Assembly: GCF_910577125.1 (NCBI RefSeq)
Contig: NZ_CAJTMN010000076.1
Location: forward strand, 1 to 9,692
Direction: 5' to 3'
Origin: an uncultured Rikenella sp.
Lineage (GTDB): Bacteria > Bacteroidota > Bacteroidia > Bacteroidales > Rikenellaceae
Length of the DNA stretch: 9,692 bases
Shown: piece after piece, positions 1 to 5,949 of the stretch
Layout of the letters: every line of letters begins with the position of its first letter
Numbering within the stretch: the stretch's first letter is position 1
Program-made: the position numbers and the translations under genes
The notes under the pieces: generated by a model
The model's input: the letters and a program-made list of their open reading frames with translations, nothing else
Database searches by the model: none
What the model was told of the DNA's origin: nothing

Positions 1-1
1 A

Positions 2-56
2 GTTGCAGTCCTCCGCCTGCCGGGGCGTCGGACTGCGCGACCCTGCGGGTCGCAAC
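2..56. repeat. Nested inverted repeats, possible three-way fold
   Basis: Three complementary pairs nest here. GTTGC at 2-6 pairs with GCAAC at 52-56, CAGTCC at 6-11 with GGACTG at 30-35, and GCGACCC at 37-43 with GGGTCGC at 47-53 around a TGC loop. The outer pair shares its end bases with the inner stems, so a slightly shortened closing stem enclosing two hairpins is possible on either strand. It is seen directly in the sequence; its function is unknown. It sits at the window edge and may be part of a longer element. Confidence 0.5.
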
Positions 57-134
57 AGCAAAGAACAAAGTACGGCCAACAGCTCCGCCCTAATTTTCGC
101 CCAATTCTCCGCCCTCTGCCCGGCCCAGCGCGGC

Positions 135-158
135 GCGAAAACCGCAAGCGGTTTTCGC
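135..158. repeat. Perfect 11-bp inverted repeat (A4/T4 arms)
   Basis: GCGAAAACCGC at 135-145 and GCGGTTTTCGC at 148-158 are exact reverse complements separated by AA. The arms carry a central AAAA/TTTT block flanked by G+C, an arrangement shared with the hairpins at 259-284 and 363-379. No T-run follows on either strand, so a simple intrinsic terminator is not well supported. Confidence 0.75.
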
Positions 159-237
159 ACCCGAAGAACAATCACGGCCCCAAGCACCGCCCCGTGTCCG
201 CCTCACTGCGGCTCCGCTATCGCTCCGCCGCCTTTTT

Positions 238-312
238 CCGCGCGCCTTGGGAAATCTTGTCAAAATGTGCCCGCACATTTTGACGATTTCCCCTTTAAGA
301 CGTGGCGCGCGG
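238..312. repeat. Large two-part hairpin
   Basis: The outer stem is a perfect 9-bp pair, CCGCGCGCC at 238-246 with GGCGCGCGG at 304-312. The inner stem joins GGGAAATC at 249-256 to GATTTCCC at 285-292 and, after a TT bulge on the left arm (257-258), GTCAAAATGTGC at 259-270 to GCACATTTTGAC at 273-284 around a 2-base spacer. In total 29 base pairs are present with one small bulge and an asymmetric internal loop (247-248 opposite 293-303). Such extended complementarity is unlikely by chance and suggests a selected RNA fold or a palindromic repeat unit. Which strand is transcribed cannot be decided. Confidence 0.75.
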
Positions 313-362
313 TCGAGCTTCGACTGGCCTCGGGCCGGCCGGGCCCCACGTCCCGTGGACGG

Positions 363-388
363 GCAAAACTGCGTTTTGCTGCGGCAGC
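363..388. repeat. Two overlapping short hairpins near the lipB 3' end
   Basis: GCAAAAC at 363-369 pairs with GTTTTGC at 373-379 around TGC. GCTGC at 378-382 pairs with GCAGC at 384-388 around a single G. The two share bases 378-379, so they would compete or shift. They lie about 40 bases beyond the lipB stop and could contribute to lipB transcript ending, but no U-tract follows on the minus strand. Confidence 0.5.
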
Positions 389-429
389 CTCTACCCCAAG
401 GCCGCCCGCAACAATTAAGCAGCCCCTAT

Positions 430-1125
430 CTATCGCGAGCCGCCGAACAGACGCATAAAGTGGCTGACGTACACCCGTTTCACCTCCTCCATCGTCGGCA
501 CCGGACGGCCCGTTCCCGCCAGCTCCGCCGCCACCGAAGTCACCCCCTTGTCCGTAAAACCGCAAGGGTTGATGTAGTCGAAATATTTCAAATCGGTCGT
601 CACGTTCAGCGCAAAACCATGCATCGTCACATACCGCGAAGCCCGAACGCCGATCGCACAAATTTTCCGTTCCGGCCGCCCCCCCGCCGCAGGAAGCCAT
701 ACCCCCGTCGCATGCGGAACCCGACACCCCTCGATCCCCCACTCCGCAATCGTCGCCATCACGCTCTCCTCCAGCCGATCGATATACTCCCGAAGCCCCA
801 ACCCCCGTTCCCCGACAGACGACAGATCCAGAATCGGATACCCCACCAGCTGCCCGTACCCATGATAGGTGATATCCCCGCCCCGGTCGATCCGGTAATA
901 AGTCGCCCCAATCGAACGCAAAAACGCCTCGCTCACCAGCAGGTTGTTCTCCCGCCCGCTCTTGCCGAGCGTATAGACATGCGGATGCTCGCACAACATC
1001 AGCACCCCCCGCGCCTCGTCCGCCGCCCCCGCCGCGACACGCCCCAGCATCTCGTCGAAAAAGCCCCGCTGCCGCTCCCACGCCGCCCCGTAGTCAATCA
1101 CCCCCTCGTCCCGTACCTCGATCAT
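430..1125 (-). CDS. lipB: Octanoyl-[acyl-carrier-protein]-protein N-octanoyltransferase
   Basis: LipB moves the octanoyl group from octanoyl-ACP to the lysine of lipoyl domains in 2-oxoacid dehydrogenases and the glycine cleavage H protein, in the cytoplasm, as the first step of de novo lipoate synthesis. The 231-residue product has the usual family length. It shows the substrate-binding block RGGDITYHGYGQ (81-92), the lysine of the catalytic dyad in RKICAIGV (K154), the MHGFALNV segment (168-175) and the catalytic cysteine in NPCGF (C188), all in family order. The start at 1125 is chosen because its ATG overlaps the lipA stop as ATGA and places family homology from the first residues. The same frame stays open far upstream inside lipA, but that extension has no LipB homology. 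Translation is probably coupled to lipA. It ends with TAG at 430-432. Confidence 0.96.
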   Translation of the reverse strand: MIEVRDEGVIDYGAAWERQRGFFDEMLGRVAAGAADEARGVLMLCEHPHVYTLGKSGRENNLLVSEAFLRSIGATYYRIDRGGDITYHGYGQLVGYPILDLSSVGERGLGLREYIDRLEESVMATIAEWGIEGCRVPHATGVWLPAAGGRPERKICAIGVRASRYVTMHGFALNVTTDLKYFDYINPCGFTDKGVTSVAAELAGTGRPVPTMEEVKRVYVSHFMRLFGGSR

Positions 1126-2051
1126 CCCTCCCGAGCCGTTAAAGTGTCCAACGGCCTCTGCATTTTCGGCGCCAGCCGATCCGCCATATAAGAAGAACGT
1201 ACGAGCGGCCCGCTCTCCGTATAAACGATCCCCCGCTCCACCGCCGCCGCCTCGTAACGGGCAAAAGTATCCGGATGGACATATTCCGCCACCGGATAGT
1301 GTTTCGGCGTAGGCTGCAGGTACTGCCCGATCGTCATCCGCCTCACCCCCGCCTCCGCCAGGTCGTCCAGTGCGCCGAGCACCTCGTCGAACGTCTCGCC
1401 CAAGCCCACCATCAGAGCGCTTTTGGCCAGATCGTCCCGCCCGAGAGCCGCTCCCCGCGCCGCGACATAGCGTAATACGTGTAAAGATGTGTCGTAAGAA
1501 GCCCGGCGGTCGCGCACCGTCGGTGTCAGCCGGGCCGTGGTTTCGAGATTGTGCCCCACGATGTCCGCCCCGGCGTCCAGAACGACGTCGAGCAGGCCCG
1601 TATCGCCCGAAAAATCGGGTATCAGAAGTTCGATGGTAGTCTCCGGATTGAGCGTGCGAATCGCCCGCACCGTCTCCGCCCAATGTGCCGCCCCTCCGTC
1701 CGGCAGGTCGTCGCGATCCACCGACGTAATCACCGCATGGCGCAGCCCCATCAGCTGCACCGACCGGGCGATGCGCTCCGGCTCGGCCGCATCGAGCGGC
1801 GCCGGCGAAGCCGACGACTTCGTGGCACAGAACCGGCAGGCGCGCGTACAGACATCGCCCCCGATCATAAAGGTAGCCGTTCCCCTGCTCCAGCACTCCG
1901 AAATATTGGGACACCGGCCACTGGAACAGATCGTATGTAGATCGTGCCGCCGCACGAGTGCAGCGACAGCGGCATAACGCGGATCGTTATGAAGCTTTAT
2001 TTTCAGCCATTCCGGTTTGTGCGTGCCGACTTTCTCATGCGTGCAAGGCAT
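1122..2051 (-). CDS. lipA: Lipoyl synthase, radical SAM enzyme
   Basis: LipA inserts two sulfur atoms at C6 and C8 of the protein-bound octanoyl group made by LipB, using S-adenosylmethionine and two [4Fe-4S] clusters. Both cluster sites are visible in the 309-residue product. The auxiliary cluster has C42, C47 and C53 (CSSGRCPNISEC), and the radical SAM cluster has C68, C72 and C75 in the CxxxCxxC motif CTRACRFC. The VGHNLET segment (165-171) and the VGLGET block (215-220) follow. The C-terminal RSSYMA (285-290) supplies the serine that family members use as a ligand to the auxiliary cluster. HKPEWLKIKL (11-20) is the typical N-terminal lead-in. The ATG at 2051 is the only methionine start before the cluster motifs; a GTG seven codons in is a weaker alternative. 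It is first in a lipA-lipB operon. Confidence 0.97.
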   Translation of the reverse strand: MPCTHEKVGTHKPEWLKIKLHNDPRYAAVAALVRRHDLHTICSSGRCPNISECWSRGTATFMIGGDVCTRACRFCATKSSASPAPLDAAEPERIARSVQLMGLRHAVITSVDRDDLPDGGAAHWAETVRAIRTLNPETTIELLIPDFSGDTGLLDVVLDAGADIVGHNLETTARLTPTVRDRRASYDTSLHVLRYVAARGAALGRDDLAKSALMVGLGETFDEVLGALDDLAEAGVRRMTIGQYLQPTPKHYPVAEYVHPDTFARYEAAAVERGIVYTESGPLVRSSYMADRLAPKMQRPLDTLTAREG

Positions 2052-2075
2052 TAGCGGTTTTTCATTTTTTCAGAT

Positions 2076-2088
2076 GTTACAAAGTAAC
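2076..2088 (-). promoter_or_regulatory. Candidate lipA promoter -7 box within a small palindrome
   Basis: On the minus strand TACTTTG (plus 2080-2086) resembles the Bacteroidetes -7 element TAnnTTTG but is one base short. It is centred in the perfect 5-bp inverted repeat GTTAC-AAA-GTAAC. It lies 25-37 bases upstream of the lipA ATG, a reasonable distance for a short 5' UTR. I could not find a convincing -33 TTTG at the expected spacing, so this is tentative. Confidence 0.35.
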
Positions 2089-2270
2089 GAAAAATCCTCC
2101 GAAATTCCGAACCCCGATCCGGAATTCCTCCTCCGCCGCCCCTCGCGTCCCCATCCGGAGAAAGAGCCCGAACAGCCCGCCGCCCGTCCCTGCGGCACCC
2201 GAAAATACCGCAGAAAGTCCGAATCGTAACATAATCGAATCCCGGCAAAATATCCCTCCCGAAAACTCCC

Positions 2271-2277
2271 TACCTTG
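2271..2277 (+). promoter_or_regulatory. Possible -7-like element before the receptor gene
   Basis: TACCTTG followed by TCGCC resembles the better box before asnA (TATCTTTG followed by TCGC) but lacks one T. If used, transcription would begin very close to the GTG at 2285, making a near-leaderless mRNA. No -33 element is evident. This is weak evidence. Confidence 0.2.
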
Positions 2278-2284
2278 TCGCCGC

Positions 2285-4786
2285 GTGCAACCCTCCGCCA
2301 CATATCCGACCGCCCGAAAGAGAGCGCCCTCCCGGCCCGACCCCCGGCGGAAGCGGTGCGGAACGGCACTGGCGATCATCCTGCTGTTGTCCGGCCCGCA
2401 CGCCGCAACCGCACAGACCGGCCGGACGGAAACGACCGATTCGATCTCGTGGCGGCTCGATGCCGCCGAAGGTCCGTTCGGGTTCGCTCCGCTGCACGCC
2501 TACGACGACTACTGGAACGAGATCGCCGGTTTCGAATTCGGATTTCTGCGCTACAGACCCCGCGGCTACGACAACCGCTACCGGACACTCCGCATGGGCG
2601 GCCTGCCGCTCGTCGAGCAGGAGAGAGGGACTCCGGCCTGGAACGCGATCTACGGCCTCGACGACATCGGCTTCCGCCTTCCCGGAGAGACATCGACCGG
2701 CGCGGCAGGAGGCTCCGAAGAGCGACAGATCCTTCCGTGGCAACAGACACGCGGCGGGAAAGTCTCCCTCTCCACCTCCAACCGCACCTATACCCTCCGC
2801 GGGTCGGCCGGCTATCGCTCCGGCGAAAACGCCCGAAACGGCTGGGGCTACTCCCTCTTCGCCGGCCGGAGCCGGGCGGGCGACGGCGACGGCTCGTACA
2901 CGGTCGAGGGGACGTGGAACGACAGCTGGGCCCTCTTCGGCTCGGTCTCGAAGCGGTTCGGCGGCGACCGCCACCGGATCGCCCTGACCGCCTGGTACGC
3001 ACCGAACCGGCGGGCGCTGGCCGCCGCCTCGACCGAAGAGGCCTTCTCCCTGACCGGCGACAACCTCTACAACCCCGCCTGGGGCCGGTGGAACGACTCG
3101 CGGCGGTCGGCCCGCATCCGCACCTCCGCCCAGCCGATCGCCCTGCTGACCTATGCCTACGACTCGGGCGACGCGCTGCGGATCACCGCGACGGCCGGCG
3201 CCCGATTCGGCCGGTCGGGCTTCTCGGCTCTCGACTGGTACGACGCGCCGAACCCCCATCCCGACTACTACCGCTACCTGCCGAGCTTCTATCCCGAGGA
3301 GAGCGACGAACGAGAGCTCGTCGCCGAACGGTGGCGAACCGACGAAGCCACACGCCAGATCGACTGGACGTCCCTCGTGGCACAAAACCGGGACAGTGGC
3401 CCGAGAGCGCATTACATCCTGGCCAGCCGGATGTGCGACTACCGGGAATTCACCCTGCAGACCGTCGCCGAATGGCGTCCCGGCCCGCAGACCGCGCTCC
3501 GGGGCGGAATCGAATGCGTCGCCGCGGACAACCTCTGTTTCAAACAGCTGGACGACCTGCTGGGCGGCAGCTACTGGCTGGACGTGGACGTCTTCGCCGA
3601 GAACCCGGAAGATGCGCCGAACGGCACGCAGAACGACATGCGCTACCCGAACCGGGAGGTGCACGAGGGCGACACGTTCGGATACAAATACTCCATGCAG
3701 AGCATCCGGCCGCACGCCTGGGCCCGTTTCACGCACCGGTGGAGGCAGTGGGAGTTCGAAGCGGCCGGATCGGCCGGGGCAACAGCCTTCCGACGCTTCG
3801 GCTACTACGACAAGCAGAACTTTCCGGGCGCCGAGTCGTTCGGCTGGTCGCCCTGGTCGGCCCACCCGGAGTGGAGCGTAGAGGGCGGCACAGGCTACCA
3901 TCAGGGCGGACGGCTGCGGATCGGTTTTCGGTTCGCCGCCCGGAGCCTCGCGCCGACCCCCTCGGGCGCCTTCATCTCGCCAGAGTACCGCAACGCCTTC
4001 GTACCGGGGTTGAAAAACGAGCGGATGCTGGAGGCGGAGCTGCGGGCAGACTACCGGACACCGCTGCTCCAGGCCCATGCAGCGCTCTTCGCGGCGGAGG
4101 TACGCGACCGGACGGAGGTGCGCCGGTTCTACAACGACCTGACCTACGGTTTCTGCAACTACCCGATGACAGGGATCGACACGCGCCACATCGGTCTGGA
4201 GCTGTCGGCCGAAATACGGCTGGGGCCGCGGTTACAGCTGAAGGCGGCCGCGGCGGTGACCGACTGCCGCTACACGTCGAATCCGCAGGCCACCGTCATC
4301 CGGGAGAGCACGGGCGAGGTGATCGCCACCGAAACGGTCTACTACCGAGGACTGCACACAGCCACGGGGCCCCAGACGATCGGCGCGCTGGAGCTGGAAT
4401 ACGCTCCGCGGGGCTGGGTGTTCACCGCGACGCTGAAGGGGTGGACGGGCAACTACATCGCGCCGACGCCGCTCCGGCGCAGCGAGTCGGCAGTGGAGCG
4501 GTGGAGATACACGCCCGAAGCCCGGATGATGGCGGCCGAGCAGGAAAATCTAGGCGGCGGGGCGACCGTCGACCTCTTCATCGGCAAAACCGTCTATTTC
4601 AAAGCCCGCCACCGGTTAGGCATCTACGCCGGCGTCGACAACCTGCTGAACCGCCGCACGATCCGGGCCAGCGGCTACGAGTCTTCACGGCTGTACAAAC
4701 GAGACGGCGTCTACCTGCCGCTGGCCTCGAAATACTACTACGCCCGGGGCATCACCTTCTTCACCACCGCCTCCTACCGCTTCTGA
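2285..4786 (+). CDS. TonB-dependent receptor-like outer-membrane barrel protein, short N-terminus
   Basis: This is an outer-membrane transport protein of the Bacteroidetes TonB-dependent receptor type; its substrate is unknown. Counting from the GTG at 2285 (833 residues), a basic stretch (11-24) and hydrophobic core (25-37) form a signal peptide, with likely cleavage at ATA|QT (43/44). Plug-like sequence follows: GFEFGFLRYRPRGYDN (82-97) and MGGLPLVEQERGTPAW (104-119) match the RxRGY...NGxP region of these plugs. The rest is barrel-like, with many Tyr/Trp-rich alternating strands, a LTGDNLYNPAWG segment and a terminal aromatic (TASYRF). Full-length relatives carry a CarboxypepD_reg-like domain and TonB box before the plug, and here only about 40 residues precede it. 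No in-frame ATG exists between 1958 and the signal sequence, so the GTG start is a choice, and an ATG at 1958 within lipA antisense is the alternative. No SusD-like partner is adjacent. Confidence 0.8.
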   Translation: MQPSATYPTARKRAPSRPDPRRKRCGTALAIILLLSGPHAATAQTGRTETTDSISWRLDAAEGPFGFAPLHAYDDYWNEIAGFEFGFLRYRPRGYDNRYRTLRMGGLPLVEQERGTPAWNAIYGLDDIGFRLPGETSTGAAGGSEERQILPWQQTRGGKVSLSTSNRTYTLRGSAGYRSGENARNGWGYSLFAGRSRAGDGDGSYTVEGTWNDSWALFGSVSKRFGGDRHRIALTAWYAPNRRALAAASTEEAFSLTGDNLYNPAWGRWNDSRRSARIRTSAQPIALLTYAYDSGDALRITATAGARFGRSGFSALDWYDAPNPHPDYYRYLPSFYPEESDERELVAERWRTDEATRQIDWTSLVAQNRDSGPRAHYILASRMCDYREFTLQTVAEWRPGPQTALRGGIECVAADNLCFKQLDDLLGGSYWLDVDVFAENPEDAPNGTQNDMRYPNREVHEGDTFGYKYSMQSIRPHAWARFTHRWRQWEFEAAGSAGATAFRRFGYYDKQNFPGAESFGWSPWSAHPEWSVEGGTGYHQGGRLRIGFRFAARSLAPTPSGAFISPEYRNAFVPGLKNERMLEAELRADYRTPLLQAHAALFAAEVRDRTEVRRFYNDLTYGFCNYPMTGIDTRHIGLELSAEIRLGPRLQLKAAAAVTDCRYTSNPQATVIRESTGEVIATETVYYRGLHTATGPQTIGALELEYAPRGWVFTATLKGWTGNYIAPTPLRRSESAVERWRYTPEARMMAAEQENLGGGATVDLFIGKTVYFKARHRLGIYAGVDNLLNRRTIRASGYESSRLYKRDGVYLPLASKYYYARGITFFTTASYRF

Positions 4787-4832
4787 CGCAAGAAAGCACG
4801 CCCGAAGCTGCACCACTCGGAGGAAATTTCGC

Positions 4833-4840
4833 TATCTTTG
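4833..4840 (+). promoter_or_regulatory. asnA operon promoter, -7 box TATCTTTG
   Basis: TATCTTTG is an exact match to the Bacteroidetes -7 consensus TAnnTTTG. It lies in the 92-bp gap between the receptor stop and asnA, 38 bases before the asnA ATG, giving a predicted 5' UTR of roughly 30 bases. A -33 TTTG at the usual distance is not clear. It is probably the main promoter for asnA and the genes behind it. No hairpin terminator for the receptor gene is visible in the same gap. Confidence 0.6.
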
Positions 4841-4878
4841 TCGCTTCAATCACAACGTCTTTCACACACTCTCTCCCG

Positions 4879-5913
4879 ATGGCCCTGACAATCCCTCCCT
4901 ACTACCGAGCAAGTCTGAACGGAAACAGCATGGAAAGCGCCATCCGGCTGCTCAAGGAGCGATTTCAGGAGTGTCTTTCCAAAAAATTAGGCCTGCGGCG
5001 GGTGACCGCGCCGCTCTTCGTCCTCTCGGGCACCGGCATCAACGACGACCTCAACGGCTCGGAACGGGCCGTATCGTTCCCGATCCGGGACATGGGCGGA
5101 CGGCGGGCCGAAGTGGTGCACTCGCTGGCCAAGTGGAAACGGATGAAACTGGCCCAGTACCGCATCGCGCCGGGGTACGGACTCTATACCGACATGAACG
5201 CCATCCGGGCCGACGAAGAGCTGGACAACCTCCACTCCCTCTACGTCGACCAGTGGGACTGGGAGCGGACGATGCGGGCCGAAGAGCGCAACCTCGCTTA
5301 CCTGAAAGGGGTGGTGCGGGACATTTACGACGTGCTGCGCGAGGTCGAGGCGGCGACTTACGAACGGTTCCCCCACATCACGCCGGTCTTGCCGGAGGCG
5401 ATCACCTTCATTCAGGCCGAAGAGCTCCTGCAGCGGTATCCGGGCCTCACGCCCAAGGAGCGCGAACGGGAGGCGGCCAAAGAGTACGGAGCGGTCTTCA
5501 TCATCGGCATCGGCGGACGGCTCTCGGACGGGACGAAGCACGACGGACGGGCGCCGGACTACGACGACTGGAGCACGGTCAACGAAGCGGGCCATGCCGG
5601 GCTCAACGGAGACATCATCTTGTGGAACCCGGTGCTGGAGGCGCCTTTCGAGCTCTCGTCGATGGGCATCCGGGTCGACGCGGCGGCCCTGACCCGGCAG
5701 CTGGAAGAGGCGGGATGTCCCGAGCGGGCCGGGCTGGAGTTCCACCGGGCCCTGCTCGACGGCGAACTCCCCCTGTCGATCGGCGGCGGGATCGGACAGT
5801 CGCGGCTCTGCATGTTCCTGCTGCGATGCGCCCACATCGGCGAAGTCCAGGCCTCCGTCTGGCCGGACGAGATGCGCGAGGCGTGTCTCCGGGCCGGAAT
5901 CGAACTCAAATAA
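4879..5913 (+). CDS. asnA: Aspartate-ammonia ligase (AsnA-type asparagine synthetase)
   Basis: AsnA makes asparagine from aspartate, ammonium and ATP (giving AMP and PPi) in the cytoplasm. It uses free ammonium, not glutamine, and has a class II aminoacyl-tRNA-synthetase-like fold. The 344-residue product aligns by eye with E. coli AsnA throughout. Shared blocks are RRVTAPLFVL (40-49), GTGINDDLNG with D56 at the E. coli D46 position, EVVHSLAKWKR (78-88), LYVDQWDWER with Q125 at the E. coli Q116 position, HDGRAPDYDDWST (221-233), LNGDIILWNPVLE (242-254), FELSSMGIRVD (257-267) and the ATP-site IGGGIGQSRL (301-310). The ATG at 4879 matches the family N-terminus; an internal ATG at 4930 would cut off the first strand. 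It begins a run with glnN 36 bp downstream. Confidence 0.96.
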   Translation: MALTIPPYYRASLNGNSMESAIRLLKERFQECLSKKLGLRRVTAPLFVLSGTGINDDLNGSERAVSFPIRDMGGRRAEVVHSLAKWKRMKLAQYRIAPGYGLYTDMNAIRADEELDNLHSLYVDQWDWERTMRAEERNLAYLKGVVRDIYDVLREVEAATYERFPHITPVLPEAITFIQAEELLQRYPGLTPKEREREAAKEYGAVFIIGIGGRLSDGTKHDGRAPDYDDWSTVNEAGHAGLNGDIILWNPVLEAPFELSSMGIRVDAAALTRQLEEAGCPERAGLEFHRALLDGELPLSIGGGIGQSRLCMFLLRCAHIGEVQASVWPDEMREACLRAGIELK

Positions 5914-5949
5914 CCATTCACGGAACCTAACCAATTACCCTGTTATACT

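Larger units (their letters stand above)
1..429. other. Hairpin-rich non-coding region downstream of lipB
   Basis: No convincing gene lies here. The open frames crossing it translate to low-complexity Arg/Ala/Pro/Ser-rich peptides with no recognisable domain, and they run into or out of the lipB coding region in the wrong frame. The stretch is instead dense in inverted repeats at about 2-56, 135-158, 238-312, 312-324, 346-358, 363-379 and 378-388, plus a 9-bp direct repeat CTCCGCCCT at 83-91 and 107-115. It lies 3' of lipB (minus strand), so part may be the lipB 3' UTR and terminator, but no hairpin followed by a clear T-run on the minus strand is visible. It could be an interspersed palindromic repeat cluster or a structured RNA. 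I recognise no known RNA family: no RNase P, tmRNA or riboswitch signature was seen. The left end may continue outside the window. Confidence 0.6.
2052..2284. other. Divergent intergenic region between lipA and the receptor gene
   Basis: This 233-bp stretch separates lipA (leftward) from the outer-membrane receptor gene (rightward) and should hold both promoters. Its lipA-proximal part is AT-rich (about 2057-2097), against the GC-rich surroundings. A plus-strand open frame crosses all of it from 1958, antisense to lipA at first, but that part encodes an ordinary-looking shadow peptide and has no in-frame ATG other than 1958. Confidence 0.6.

Noticed and set aside
83..115. Short direct repeats (CTCCGCCCT) considered as a CRISPR or tandem-repeat array
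   Set aside because: There are only two copies of a 9-bp unit with no regular repeat-spacer pattern. It is too short for CRISPR and is noted only as part of the non-coding block.
135..158. Hairpin considered as an intrinsic terminator for lipB or for a gene to the left
   Set aside because: No T-run follows the stem on either strand, and it lies nearly 300 bases beyond the lipB stop.
3..458. 151-residue open frame at the left edge
   Set aside because: It has low-complexity composition, passes through several perfect hairpins and overlaps the lipB 3' end antisense. There is no domain or supporting signal.
260..1081. 273-residue minus-strand open frame overlapping lipB
   Set aside because: It is a Gly/Arg-rich shadow in another frame of lipB, whose catalytic motifs are complete in the true frame.
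430..1914. 494-residue version of LipB extending into lipA
   Set aside because: Upstream of 1125 it lies in an alternative frame of lipA with no LipB homology. The ATGA overlap gives the natural start.
2270..4189. Long minus-strand open frame antisense to the receptor gene
   Set aside because: The Val/Arg/Gly-rich translation has no recognisable motif and mirrors the codon periodicity of the plus-strand gene.
2275..5913. Open frame of about 1,200 codons that runs in the wrong frame through the receptor gene and joins asnA
   Set aside because: The first 868 codons are Arg/Pro/Ala-rich shadow sequence with no domain, overlapping a clear receptor in another frame. Only the part from 4879 is AsnA. 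The frame is open because of GC-rich codon bias.
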